64,000 nucleotides of DNA from Ailurus styani. Its lineage: Eukaryota; Chordata; Mammalia; Carnivora; Ailuridae. Of the stretch, positions 23,364-34,350 are shown piece by piece. The notes under the pieces are model-generated. The model worked only from the letters and a program-made list of their open reading frames with translations. It was not told the DNA's origin and did no database searches. Numbering within the stretch: position 1 is the first letter of the stretch; every line of letters starts with the position of its first letter. The stretch lies in contig LNAC01000348.1 in the NCBI GenBank assembly GCA_002007465.1, positions 1,151,851 to 1,215,850 of the forward strand, given 5' to 3'. Position numbers and translations under genes: made by a program.

Positions 23364-23555
23364 TTTTTTTTTTTTAAGATTTTATTTATTTATTTGTCAG
23401 AGAGAGAGAGAATACAAACCAGGATAGAGGCAGGCAGAGGGAGAAGCAGGCTCTTTGCCGAGCAAAGAACCTGATGCAGAGCTGGATCCCAGGACCCTGG
23501 GATCATGACCCAAGCCGAAGGGCAGACACTTAACTGACTGAGCCACAGGCATCCC
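23364..23555 (-). mobile_element. CanSINE in Tigger1 (2 of 3 in tandem)
   Basis: 'ggatagaggcaggcagaggg' subtype; flanked by 'tgtgctttt' and 'catgctttt'. Confidence 0.92.
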
Positions 23556-23561
23556 ATGCTT

Positions 23562-23761
23562 TTTTTTTTTTTTTATAAAGATGTATTTATTTTTAGAGAG
23601 CATGCATACGTGAGCTGAGCAAGGAGAGGGAGAGAATCTCCAGCAGACTCCCTGCTGGGCGCAGAGCCCCACACTGGGCTCGCATCTCATGACCCCAAGA
23701 TCATGACCCACGCCGAAATCAAGAGTTGGACACTTAACCTACTGAGCCACCCAGGCTCCCC
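23562..23761 (-). mobile_element. CanSINE in Tigger1 (3 of 3), older subfamily
   Basis: Older form with 'gaaatcaagagttggacact'. The target 'catcat/ctatcttctgtgct' of Tigger1 resumes after it. Confidence 0.9.
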
Positions 23762-23775
23762 TATCTTCTGTGCTA

Positions 23776-24039
23776 TCAACGAGTCATAATCCTTTTGCTG
23801 GTGGAGGGTCTTGCCTCAGGATTGTTGGCTAATGACTGATCACTATAATGGCTGCTGAATGTGGGAGGTGGCTGTGGCGATTTCTTAAAATAAGACAACA
23901 GTGAAGTTTGCAATATCAAAGGACTCTTCCTTTCGTGAATGATTTCTCTGTAAGATGTGATGCTGTTTGATAGCATTTGACCCACAATAGAACTTCTTTC
24001 ATTATTGGACTGAATCCTCTCAAACCCTGCGCTTATCAA
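23776..24039 (-). pseudogene. Tigger1 transposase remnant, C-terminal part
   Basis: An 87-codon open stretch reading [24 protein letters not shown] and RPSTSKRI, typical of the Tigger1 transposase tail. The rest of the gene is interrupted by stops and inserts. Confidence 0.8.
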
Positions 24040-24137
24040 CTAAGTTTATGTAATATTCCAAATTCTTTGTTGTCATTTCAACAACCTTCACAGCATCTTC
24101 ACCAGAAGTAGATTTCGTCTTAGGAAACCACTTTCTT

Positions 24138-24353
24138 GGGGCGCATGGGTGGCTCAGTTGGTTACGTGTCTGCCTTCGGTTCAGGTCATGATGCCAGGGT
24201 TCTGGGATTGAGCCCCACATTGGGCTTCCTGCTCAGTAGGGAGTCTACTTCTCCCTCTCCTGCCTCTCCTCCCAGCTTGTGTGCTCTCTCTTGATCTCTC
24301 GCTTGCTCACACACTCAAGTAAATAAAATCTTCAAAAAAAAAATAAAAAATAA
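24138..24353 (+). mobile_element. CanSINE in Tigger1
   Basis: Flanks 'aggaaaccactttctt' and 'aagaaaccactttcttt'; the only plus-strand copy in the transposon. Confidence 0.94.
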
Positions 24354-24599
24354 AAAGAAACCACTTTCTTTGCTCATCCATAAGAAGCAACTCATCCGTG
24401 TTAGTTTGATCATGAGGTTGCAGCACTTAACTCACATCTTCAAGGTCCATTTCTAGTTCTCTTGCTGTTTCCACCACATTTACAGTTACTTTCTCCAGTG
24501 AAGTCTTAATCCCCTCTAAGTCAACCCATGAGGTTTGGAATCAGTTTTTTCCAAACCCTGGTTAATGTTGATATCTTTACCTCTTCCTTTGAAAATATT

Positions 24600-25436
24600 C
24601 TTTTTTTTTTACTTTATTTTTTCAGTCATCCAAGATTCATTGTTTATGCACTATACCCAGTGCTCCATGCAGTATGTGTCCTCCTTAATACCCACCACCA
24701 GGCTCACCCATCCCCCCCTTCCATAACCCTCAGTTTGTTTCTTGAGTCCACAGTCTCTCATGGTTTGTCTCCTCCTCCGATTTACGCCAATTCACTTTTC
24801 CTTTCCTTTTCCTCATGTCCTCCATGTTATTTCTTATGCTCCACAAGTAAGTGAAACCGTATAATAATTGACTTTCTCTGCTTGACTTCTTTCACTCAGC
24901 ATAATCTCCAGACCTGTCCATGTTGATGCAAAAGTTGGGTATTCCTCCTTTCTGATGGCTGAGTAATATTCCATTGTATATATGGACCCCATCTTCTTTA
25001 TCCATTTGTCTGTTGAAGGGCATCTGGGCTCTTTCCACAGTTTGGCTATTGTGAACATTGCTGCTATGAACATTGGGGTACATATGGCCCTTCTGTATCT
25101 TTGGGGTAAATACCCAGTAATTGCAGGGTCATAGGATAGCTCTATTTTTAATTTTTTGAGGAATCTCCACACCGTTTTCCAAAGTGGCTGCACCAACTTG
25201 CATTCCCACCAACAGTGTAAGAGGGTTCCCCTTTTTCCACATCCTCTCCAACACTTGTTTCCTGTCCTGTTGATTTTGGCCATTCTAACTGGTGTAAGGA
25301 GGTATCTCAGTGTGGTTTTGATTTGAGTTTCCCTGATGGCTAGTGATGATGAGCATTTTTTCATGTGTCAGGCATTTTTATGTCTTCTTTGGAGAAGTGT
25401 CTGTTCATGTCTTCTGCCCATTTTTTTGACATGATT
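24600..25436 (-). mobile_element. 5'-truncated L1 inserted in Tigger1
   Basis: About 0.84 kb with the L1 3' end at the left (T-run then 3' UTR) and ORF2 3' coding to the right. The stretch 24,834-25,364 reads as ORF2p C-terminal sequence with [17 protein letters not shown] and MEYYSAIRK. Flanking copies of 'aatattctt' match as target duplications. It is inactive because of truncation. Confidence 0.92.
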
Positions 25437-25868
25437 ACCTATGACAATATTCTTAATGCCATCTGAAATGGTGAATTCTTTTCCAGAAGGTTTTCCATTT
25501 ACTCTGCCGAGATCCGTAAGAGGAATCATGCTCTATGGCAGCTGTAGCCTTTACAAAATGTATTTCTTAAATAATAAGACTTGAGAGTCAAAATTGCTCC
25601 TGACCCATGGGCTGCAGAATGGATGTTGTGTTAGCAGGAGTGAAAGCAACATTAATTTGGTTGTTCATGTCCAATAGAGATCTTGGGTAATCAAGTACAT
25701 TGTCAGTGAGCAGTAATATTTTGAAAGGAATTATCTTTTTATGAGCAGTAGGTCTCTTAACAGGGGGCTTAGAGTATTGAGTAAATCATATTATAAATAA
25801 ATGTGCTATCAACCAGGCTTTGTTTTTCCATTTATAGAGCAGAGGCAGCATAGATTTAACACTATTCT

Positions 25869-26067
25869 TTTTTTTTTTTAAAGATTTTTTATTTATTCAT
25901 TTGACACAGAGAGAGAGATTACAAGTAGACAGAGAGGCAGGCAGAGAGAGGAGGAAGCAGGCTCCCCGCTGAGCAGAGAGCCCGATGTGGGCCTCGATCC
26001 CAGAACCCTGAGATCATGACCTGAGCCGAAGGCAGTGGCTTTAACCCACTGAGCCACCCAGGCGCAC
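25869..26067 (-). mobile_element. CanSINE in Tigger1
   Basis: 'taacactattctt' on both sides; young subtype. Confidence 0.95.
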
Positions 26068-26232
26068 TAACACTATTCTTAAGGGCCTAGGATTTTCAGA
26101 ATGGTCAATAAGCATTGGCTTCAACTTGAAATCAGCTATATTAGTCCCTAACAAGAGAGTTAGCTTGTCTTTCAAAGCTTTGAAGCCAGGCATTGACTTC
26201 TCCTCTCTAGTTATGAAAGTTCTAGATGGCAT
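26041..26232 (-). pseudogene. Tigger1 transposase remnant, central DDE region
   Basis: [19 protein letters not shown] and [11 protein letters not shown] match the start of the DDE catalytic region of Tigger transposases. It is cut off by the CanSINE at 25,869-26,067. Confidence 0.8.
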
Positions 26233-27204
26233 CTTAGCAGAGAAGGCTGTTTCTTATACATTGAAAATCTGTTTAGTGTAGTTACTCATTAGTTATCTGT
26301 GTGATCTAGATCTTCTGGATAATTTGCTGTAGCTTCTATATCAGTATTTGCTGCTTCACCTTGCACTTTTGTGTTACATAGACGGCTTCTTAAACCTCAT
26401 GAACCAACCTCTGCTAGCTTCAGACTTTTCTTCTGCAGCTTCTTTACCTCTCAGCCTTCATAGAATTAAATACAGTTAAGGCATTGCTCTGAATTAAGCT
26501 TTGGCTGAAGGGAATGTTGTGGTTGGTTTGATCTTCTATCCAGACTACTAAAACTTTCAGCAAGAAGGCCTCATTTTGCTTTTTTATCATTCACGTGTTC
26601 ACCAGAGTAGCACTTTTAATTTACTTCAAGAACTTTTATTTTGCGTATACAACTTGGCAAAGTACAGGAGGCTTAGCTTTTAGGCTATCTTGGTTTTTGG
26701 CATGCTTTCCTTACCAGGCTTAATCATGCTTAGATTTTGATTGAAAGTGAGATGTGTGACTCTTCCTTTCACTTGAACACTTAGATGGCATTGTATGGTT
26801 ATTAATTGCCCTGATTTCGATATTGTGTCTCAGGGAATGGGGAAGCCCAAGGAGGGGGGAGAGATGGGAAGGACCCATTGGTGGAGCAGTCAGAACACAC
26901 ACAATACTGATTAAGCTCAGTGTCTTATAGGTGTGGTTCGTGGCATCCCAAAACAATTACAGTATTAACATCAAAGATCACTAATCATAGGTAACCATAA
27001 CAAATACAGTAATAATGAAAAAGTGTGAAATATTGTGAGAATTACCAAAATGTGAGAGAGAGATGTGAAGTAAGCAAATGCTATTGGAAAAATGGTGCCA
27101 AAAGACTTGCTTGATGCAGCGTTACCACAAATCATCAGTTTATAAAAAAATGCAGTATTTGCGAAGTGTAGTAAAGCACAATAAAATAAGGTATGCCTAT
27201 ATGG

Positions 27205-27345
27205 TAAGAACCCATTTAATTTATTCATTTACTCAAGAAATAGTTATTTGGCATCTACTGTGCATTATTGCTGCACTGGAGTACAGTATAAATAAAACAG
27301 AAAAATAAAATCTAAACTATGTAAGTATTGTATAAAAACATTTTG
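27205..27345 (-). repeat. L2-like LINE 3' end, first part
   Basis: 'ttggcatctactgtgcatt' resembles the reversed L2 tail (ttgagcacctactatgtgcc). The match appears to resume at about 27,880-28,010 ('aaacttacattttagtggga'). Confidence 0.5.
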
Positions 27346-27880
27346 TTACTGAAAACTGGATTTGCCTCTTGGTGAATGTCAAGCCAAAGGACACGGCCAA
27401 GCCAAAGAATAGGAAAAGAAAGGGTCTTGCAGCAAGTAAAGGACAACACTAGACCTCTTTCCCAGAGCAATGTTTCCCTGAATAACAGAATTGGGAAAGT
27501 TTTGTACTAAGAGTTCATATGTATTCATGAGGAAGCTTGTGGAATGGGGAATACATCATGGAACTGGGGCAAGAGTCATCTTAAAATGACTGAGTCCGAG
27601 TCAGAGTCACAAGGGCCAGCATGGGATAGTATCATCAGTTTTCTGGCTTGAGTTGGTTCAATATCTGAGGATTAAAGGGATTTAGATCCTGCAAAGATAA
27701 CTGGAGAAGGTCAGTCTTCACTTTAGAGCTCTGGGAGTTTTACCACAGATTTATTGTCCCTGATATGATTAGGCTCCTGGCCTGATAGTGGCTGTTTTAT
27801 ATTCTTTCACAAGATGGCTAGGGGGCCTTATGTCAAGAAAGCTATGTCTGTCTGTTTCCAGGGACACCTAACTCATTCTG
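27345..27880 (-). repeat. Unassigned old insert, LTR-like
   Basis: About 530 bases of moderately GC-balanced sequence separating two L2-like pieces. It has no coding potential and I cannot name its family. A solitary LTR is one possibility. Confidence 0.3.
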
Positions 27881-28051
27881 TTAACAATTTTACATTAAAT
27901 AGTTACATAAATAAAGTAAAATAGAGTAGAGAAAAAAATCCCTTGGCACATCAAACTTACATTTTAGTGGGAGACTGTGGTATATAATAAAAGGTAAATG
28001 GTCTTTGTTCCCATTTCTTGTCATGAAACTCCTAAAACCCTTGGGATTTCT

Positions 28052-28292
28052 TTTTATTTATTTGTTTATTTATTTATTTATTTATTTTTAAAGATTTTTT
28101 AAAAATTTATTTATTTGACACAGAGAGAGAAAGAGAGATTAGAAGTAGGAAGAGAGGCAGGCAGAGAGAGAGAGGAGGAAGCAGGCTCCCTGCCGAGCAG
28201 AGAGCCCGATGTGGGCCTCAATCCCAGGACCCTGAGATCATGACCTGAGCTGAAGGCAGAGGCTTTAACCCACTGAGCCACCCAGGAGCCCA
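28052..28292 (-). mobile_element. CanSINE with expanded (ATTT)n tail
   Basis: Tail of 'tatttatttgtttattta' units; flanks 'acccttgggatttctt' and 'acccttggaatttctt'. Confidence 0.94.
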
Positions 28293-28613
28293 ACCCTTGG
28301 AATTTCTTATGTAATAGGAGTGTTTTATTCTTAAGGCACCCCTTTGGATCACAACTGGACTTATGCTTGTGAGGTGACTTAGGATAGTGTCTTTAGACAG
28401 CCTCAGGGCTGAGCTGGTCACCTGAAAGACAGTGATTAGAAGGTGGGAACTCTCAGCCCTAACCCCAAGCTTTTGAAAGGGCGGGGGGGGGGCTGGTCTG
28501 GGGATTGATCTCTTTAGAAACTTCAGCAGTGAGATTCAGTGCAAAGGTTCACCATTCAGAAGGGTGGTACACTACACATCTTGTGCTTTTGGACCTGTAC
28601 CTATTCATCTCGC

Positions 28614-29032
28614 TTTTCCTTCCTCCCTCCCTCCTTTCCTCCCTTCCTTTCCTTTCTTCCTTTTAAAAGATTTTATTTATTTGAGAGATCGCAAAAGCAA
28701 GAGCCATCACAGGGGGAGAGGGAGCAGCAGACTCTCTGCTAAGCAGAGAGCCTTATGCAGGGCTTGATCCCAGGACCCTGAGATCATGACCTGAGCTGAA
28801 GGCAGATGCTTAACCAGCTGAGCTACCCAGGCACCCCATTCCTACCCTTCCTTCCCTCCCTTCCGTCCTTCCCTTCCTCCCTTCCTTTCCTCTTTCTCTT
28901 CCCCTTTCCTTTCTTTTCCCTCTTTCCTTTCCTTCCTTCCTTACTCCTTCACTCCCGTATTCTCCCTCCTTCCTCCTCTCCCCTTCCTTCCTCCTTCCCT
29001 TCCCCTTTCCCTTCCCGTTTTCCTTTCCAATA
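28614..29032 (+). repeat. Polypyrimidine (CCTT/CCCTT)n tract with a CanSINE inside
   Basis: Almost pure C/T on the plus strand for about 45 bases before and 190 bases after a CanSINE at 28,660-28,837. It lies in YME1L1 intron 1. Open frames across it are low-complexity artefacts. Confidence 0.9.
28660..28837 (-). mobile_element. CanSINE in polypyrimidine tract
   Basis: Splits the (CCTT)n run; head 'gagctacccaggcacccc'. Confidence 0.92.
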
Positions 29033-29449
29033 GACCAGTAAATGTAAAGTATATTCCTTAGTTTTGTAAACTGTTTTAGCAAATTATCAAACCTGGAGAG
29101 GAGATTGAGGAAACCCTGAATTATAGCTGATAGATCAGAAGTATGAATGGCTTAGGACTTGTGACTGGTATCTGAAATAGGAACAGACTTGTGGGGCTGA
29201 GCCTTTAACTTATGGGTTCTACACTAACACTGGCTAATTAGTTTCAGACTTGGATTGTTAGACAACTAGCTGGTGTCAGAATTGGTTGAGAGAGAGAAAC
29301 AAGAGAAACAACATGTAGATAAGTAAGTAGATTATGTATAAAGTGTGTTGGAAACTGAAAGTGTCAAGAAGAGAAAATGGAGCAGTGAAGAGGGATAAGG
29401 TACATTTTTTTAAGCAAAGGGTTGTTGAAATTTTGGATAGGTTAGCTAG

Positions 29450-29850
29450 GGAAAAGACTCAAGAGAAGATGACATTTGAGTTAAGAACTAAAGTCAGGGA
29501 GCAAGCTAGACAAAAGGGAGTAACAATGCAAAGTCCTTGAGGTGAGAGCTTGCTAGGTGTTCCAGGAACAGCAAAGAGGCCAGTATGGCTGAAATAGAAT
29601 GAAGGAGAACATAGTGGTGGGTAAATGTGGAGAGGTCATAACCATAGAGGACTTTCTGTGTCACAGTGCTTAGGACTTTGCTTTTATTGTGAGTGAGAAG
29701 AGAAGCCATTGGAGGGTTTTGAGCCGATGAGATCTGACTTTGTTTTTAATAGAGCATGTTCAGGGAGATTAGTTAGGAGGGCCATTGCATAAATGTACAT
29801 ATAGATGATGGTGACTTGGAATAGGAGGAGAACAGGATGGTGCAGGGAGG
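29450..29850 (-). mobile_element. L2 LINE fragment
   Basis: 'gatgacatttgagttaagaa', 'agcaaagaggccagtatgg' and 'gaagccattggagggttttg' are the same L2 block as at 20,000. Confidence 0.65.
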
Positions 29851-30320
29851 AAGTTGAGAAGAATACAATTCTAGATATATGCTTACTTTTTTCTTTTTTT
29901 TTAAGTCTGAAATATTTCATTTTGTGGTGCTATCACTTACTTAGCCCACTCTCTTAATGGTGGGCATTTCTCCCTTCCACTGCTTTTAAAATGTTTTAAT
30001 GAAAATTATCATCTGTGCATATACAAGTACTTTTCAGATTGTTTTCCTTAGAATAAACTACTAGAAAATAGATTAATGGGGAATAATATATATATTTTTA
30101 ATACTTTTGATTCATATAGCCAGAATACTGTCCTGGAAGAATTTACCTGTTTTTTTCTTACTGGCAAGAAATCTGAGTATTTATATTTTTTAATATATAG
30201 TTCTGATATACGGTGCATGTTTAACTTTTTACATATCCCAAATCCTGACAATAAAAAGACTTTTTTTTTCTGTTTTAATTTTAAAAGCACACTACTGAAT
30301 TTCAACTTTTATTTTCTTAG

Positions 30321-30452
30321 GTTACAGTTCCTCTGAGTCACCTCATCAATGCCTTCCATTCACCAAAAAGCACATCTGTTTCTATCAGTGTTTCAGCTTC
30401 GCAAAACCGCCATCGCGATGTAGTTCCTGAGCATGAGGCTGCTGGCAATGAG
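30321..30452 (+). CDS. YME1L1: YME1L1 exon 2, residues 12-55
   Basis: 44 codons, VTVPLSHLINAFH to EHEAAGNE, between TTTTCTTAG and a GTAATA donor, phase 0 at both ends. Human has 45 codons here as I recall, so one residue is missing in the Ser/Val-rich middle. This is fast-evolving presequence, so the change is probably neutral. Confidence 0.95.
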
Positions 30453-30659
30453 GTAATAGGTTTTATCCTGATCGTGTGAGAAACAGCGTTTTTTATTTAG
30501 TGAAATGTCTTTCTATGGTTAGGCACTTGTAACAAGGTCATTTCTGTCTTTAGCTTATCTCCTTCATGATTAAAAATGTCTAATTCTGGCTTTATTGTAT
30601 ATATAGAAAAGTTACTTTGTCTTATTCTTTAACATTTATTAAAAATTTCACGTGGCAGT

Positions 30660-30764
30660 GGTGCCTGGCTGGCTCAGTTGGTAGAGCAGGCAACTCTTAA
30701 CTCCTCAGGGTCGTGAGTTTGAGCCCTATGTTGGGCATGGAGCCAACCTTAAAAAAAAAAGATT
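30660..30764 (+). mobile_element. Short CanSINE after exon 2
   Basis: Starts about 207 bases past the exon 2 donor; flanks 'ttcacgtggcagtg' and 'ttcatgtggaagtg'. The head keeps a recognisable B box. Confidence 0.85.
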
Positions 30765-31605
30765 CATGTGGAAGTGTGTTTGGTATTCACTTCCTAGATT
30801 ATTAGTTGTGTGATACCATTTACATATTTTGTATTGCTCCTGTAGTATCAGTGAACTCACAATTAACTGACCATAATTACCTCCCAAGTCTCAAGGAAGA
30901 TAGAATAGTAAAAAGTTACCTCTGCTGCCTTGTGGGAGTGTTCAGTGTAATATCACAGTTAGAATATACGTACCTGAAGGTGAAATATATACACTATGAA
31001 ACTACTTTCAGTATTTAGAGGATTATGAAATCGGTGTTTCCTAGAATATAGGGAATTTGCAGCCTAAGAACCTTTGTATTTACAAGGTTTATTAGTAAGA
31101 TAGAAATTTTTCATAGAAAACATAATTTCTAGTTAAATTTCCTAAAAACCTCTTTAATCCATAAGTAACTTATGTTCTTAGTCCTGATATCAGGGGTTAT
31201 GGCAAAGAACAGTAGAGGAGGAGTTGAAAAAGTGTTCACTTTTTGGGAGGGTTAGAGTCACTCTTGGGATAAAATTTTAATTAGATGAGAAGTTTGTCTT
31301 CAGCGTCTTTAGGCTTTCCTCTTATAGCATTTACCCAATTCCTATTGCTTCTTTCTATAAGCAGTCCATTGTCTTTCTACTGTGATAATAATCCTCTCCT
31401 GAATTATAGTTCAAGAGAGCCTGCATAATGAAAACACATGTATCAGAATTGCTACATATAGCAATATTGTGTTCCTTTTAGGAATTCTGGAAAATACTGT
31501 ATAGGTGAAAGAAAGAAAATTCTCCTATGATCCTGTTCCCCAGAGCTAATGCTATTAACATTTTGTATTTACATTTACACGTCAAGTCTCTTTTTCTTGG
31601 ATACT

Positions 31606-31733
31606 TTTTTTTTAAGTAGGCTCCATGCCCAGCGTGGAGCCCAGTGTGGGGCTTGAACTCACGACCATGAGATTGAGACCCGAGCCAAGATCAAAACTCA
31701 GACACTTAACCAGCTGAGCCACCCTGGCACCCC
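31606..31733 (-). mobile_element. Short CanSINE
   Basis: 'taagtaggctccatgccca' class; target 'tactttt' repeated. Confidence 0.85.
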
Positions 31734-31867
31734 TGTACTTTTTAAATTTTATAATGGATCATTCTGTATATGCTGATTTAAATTCTGCTTTGTTCATTTA
31801 ATAGTCTTTGTGGACTTGTTATGCCATACATTTTCTTTCTTTCTCTCTTTCTTTCTATCTGTCTGTA

Positions 31868-32054
31868 TTTTAAAGATTTTATTTATTTATGAGAGAGAGA
31901 GTGAACGCACAAGCAGGGGGAGGGAGAAAGGAAGAGGGAGAAGCAGACTTCCCACTGAGCAGGGAGGCCGATGCCTGACTCGATCCTAGGACCCAGGAAT
32001 CATGACCTGGGCCAAAGGCAGACACCTAACCAACTGGGCCACCCTGGAGCCCCC
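31868..32054 (-). mobile_element. CanSINE
   Basis: Flanks 'cattttctttctttctctc' and 'cattttctatattttta'. Confidence 0.88.
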
Positions 32055-32688
32055 ATTTTCTATATTTTTAATGACTTCAAAGTGTTTGATGTGTGATATC
32101 CCACTGTTGGATATTGTTCCCAGTTTTTTGTTGCTATAAACAGCATCACTTTTACTGTCTGTGTTGCTAAAGACTGTTTTGCTAAGTGAAATTGCTAGGT
32201 CAGGGGCTTGAAAAGTAGCTGAACTCTAGAAGCCAATGTTGAGCTTATGAGTAATGGTCTCAGATATAGAATTGGTGTTCTTAACTTTTGATACACCCTC
32301 ATTAGTCCTGTTGTTAGTCTTTAGTAAGTGTTCTTTATTGCTTTACAGAACTTTTTCTTTGTCCTTAAGCATCCTGCCTCATCTCTACTCTCATCTTCTT
32401 TGCTATGTGGTGGCTTTGCTTTCATCAAATCTTGCTTATCCAAACATCTACTCCACAATGTAATTTTAAAAACCTTCTTTCAACTTCCTTCAAAAGCTAC
32501 TGGCTTATTTTCCTTTTGTTTTCAGACTTCTTGAAATAGTAGTCTGAGCTTGTAACTGTACTTGCTAAACTTTTATTCTTATACTACATTTCATCATAGT
32601 TTGGCTATTACTTTGTACCATTTTACAGACTTATTTTATTTTGCCAAAGTCGTTGATTTCCTTTGTGCTTAAGTACAGGCCTTTTTAT

Positions 32689-32913
32689 TTTATTTTATTT
32701 TTTATTTTTTATTTTTTTTTAAAGATTTTATTTATTTATTTGACACAGAGAGAGAGATCAGATCACAAGTAGGCAGAGAGGCAGGCGGAGAGAGAGGAGG
32801 AAGCAGGCTTCCTGCTGAGCAGAGAGCCGGATGTGGGCCTCGATCCCAGGACGCTGAGATCATGACCTGAGCCGAAGGCAGAGGCTTTAACCCACTGAGC
32901 CACCCAGGCGCCC
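32689..32913 (-). mobile_element. CanSINE
   Basis: 'agtacaggcctttttatttt' before and 'agtacaggcctttttaaaa' after; (TTTTA)n tail. Confidence 0.95.
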
Positions 32914-33178
32914 AGTACAGGCCTTTTTAAAAAGCTACATCTTTTTCAACTTTTCCTTAGCATCTGGTCTTGCTGAACATTTACCACTTTTAAAATACTC
33001 CCTTGTATTGAGTGATGTTACATTGATGATGGTTTTTCTCTTTCTGTTTTGCTGTTTTCTCTTTCTTTTTGTTGCTAGCCCCTTAAATATTTGGTGTGCT
33101 GTGCATTTTTCCTTGATCTGATTTTTGTTATGCACATTTTCCTAAGTCATGTTACCCATTTTCATATCTTCACCTAAC

Positions 33179-33250
33179 ATATGTATGTGCGTATGTATAT
33201 GTGTATATATTTATGTGTGTATGATATGCTAATATATCCCCAAATATATC
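33179..33250. repeat. TATG/TGTA-rich microsatellite
   Basis: Alternating purine-pyrimidine run ('atgtatgtgcgtatgtatat') followed by a doubled 'aatatatccccaa'. Confidence 0.7.
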
Positions 33251-33961
33251 CCCAACCCTAAATTCACTTTAAATCTTTGAAGTCATTTATTAGTGCCTTG
33301 TTAAAATAACCCTCTGGAGAGAATTTCAGGGACCTCAAAGTGAAGATGTCCAAACTTGGCTATTCTCACATTCCAATGTATTTGAACTTAGAGTGGATTT
33401 GGCCCTTTCTGTCAGTCTCACTCCAACCAGGACAAAGAAACCACATAGTTATTTAAACAGTGACAGTTTAATGCTAAAAATTAGTGTAATTTTTTTAGTT
33501 TAATATTTTTAAACCCCTTTTTGTTTTTAGGGAATTGGAGTAGCTAGGGATTGGCTAGTAATAAGTAAACTCTAAAATACACAGTGCTTACAGAATTAAG
33601 GAGCAGCTAATACTGTTAGACCTGAGGTGGCATAATGGCAAGAAGAGTTCTTCACCTACAGCTGAGGTCCTAACCTTATTGGAAGAGGACATGGCCTTGG
33701 CTCACTGAATGGCTAAGTCAGTGGAGTCATGCTAGCTGCACTTGATGGAAATCTGCCATCCAGGGTAGCAGGGAAAGTTGTTCATGGGAATGTCTCTTAC
33801 TGGAAAAGCTGTTACTGCTAGCCACTGTTTATTGTAGAAGCCAAGTTTTGGAGAAGTTATACAAGTGGCAGCCAGATGCTAGAGAAACTGTGGGTGTTGC
33901 AGATAGGAGCCTGCTGAATGAGCACACCAGAACCAGGAACAAAAACACTTTCCTCTTACAG

Positions 33962-34350
33962 TGTCTCCCATACTCTTTATTGACAAAGTTTACGTTGTCC
34001 CAGCTGGCAAAGAAAAAACATTTATTTTTATTTTTTTTTAAAGATTTTATTTATTTATTTGACACAGAGAGAGAGATTACAAGCAGGCAGAGAGGCAGGC
34101 AGAGAGAGGAAGAAGCAGGCTCCCTGCCGAGCAGAGAGCCCGATGCGGGCTTCGATCCCAGGACCCTGAGATCATGACCTGAGCCGAAGGCAGAGGCATT
34201 AACTCACTGAGCCACCCAGGCGCCCAAGAAAAAATATTTAAAGAGCCCAGATAATTGTTCATGGAGCCAACAAAAAGGATAAAGAGGAGCTAGGAGATAA
34301 TAAATTGATAACTAGAATGTCTGTCCAGTGCCCTTCTTCCTCTAAATCCT
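33962..34350 (+). pseudogene. YME1L1: Dead relic of the YME1L1 long-isoform exon, split by a CanSINE
   Basis: Human long-isoform YME1L1 carries a 57-codon (171-base) exon between exons 2 and the PSLNL exon. Here a good acceptor (CCTCTTACAG) opens onto codons for C-LPYSLLTKF, matching human CMFSDFLTKL in frame. The match resumes after a SINE at FMEPTKRIKRS (human FMEPAKRMKKS) and continues weakly to 34,350. The pieces 33,962-34,024 and 34,241-34,350 total 173 bases. It is non-functional as a coding exon: a CanSINE (34,025-34,225) with 15-base target duplications lies inside, there is a one-base frameshift just after it, a TAG at 34,291-34,293, and CT instead of GT at the expected donor. The human comparison is from memory. 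Confidence 0.8.
34025..34225 (-). mobile_element. CanSINE inside the dead YME1L1 exon
   Basis: Target duplications AAGAAAAAACATTTA (34,010-34,024) and AAGAAAAAATATTTA (34,226-34,240), one mismatch. It lies between codons for KKKHL and the remainder of the old exon. Confidence 0.95.

Larger units (their letters stand above)
22968..27199 (-). mobile_element. Tigger1 DNA transposon, both termini present, minus strand
   Basis: The left terminus reads CAGGCATGCCCTGAAGAT and the right ends GGTATGCCTA, with TA duplications at 22,966-22,967 and 27,200-27,201. The interior follows Tigger1 (pogo-type, Tc1/mariner superfamily) from end to end. Subtracting six later insertions (about 1.84 kb) leaves about 2.39 kb, essentially the 2.4 kb full length. 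The transposase is broken: its start region (MPSKCSSERK, about 26,780, minus) runs into a stop, and other fragments read at 26,041-26,232 and 23,776-24,039. It fills much of YME1L1 intron 1. Confidence 0.93.
30765..33961. other. YME1L1 intron 2, unassigned stretches
   Basis: Three further CanSINEs and a microsatellite are listed separately. The rest, notably 32,060-32,680 and 33,250-33,960, shows no repeat or exon I can name, other than the old exon beginning at 33,962. Confidence 0.6.

Noticed and set aside
24528..24854. 108-codon plus-strand frame
   Set aside because: Runs from Tigger1 into antisense L1 3' UTR; no gene.
28810..29082. Lys/Glu/Gly-rich 90-codon frame
   Set aside because: Translation of the polypurine strand of a (CCTT)n tract.
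30660..30764. tRNA-like sequence with a B-box-like segment
   Set aside because: It is the head of a short CanSINE with target duplications and an A tail, not a tRNA gene. The same holds for all other tRNA-like matches here.
33848..34177. 109-codon plus-strand frame
   Set aside because: Most of it is intron plus CanSINE. Only the part from 33,962 to 34,024 is meaningful, as the start of the dead alternative exon.
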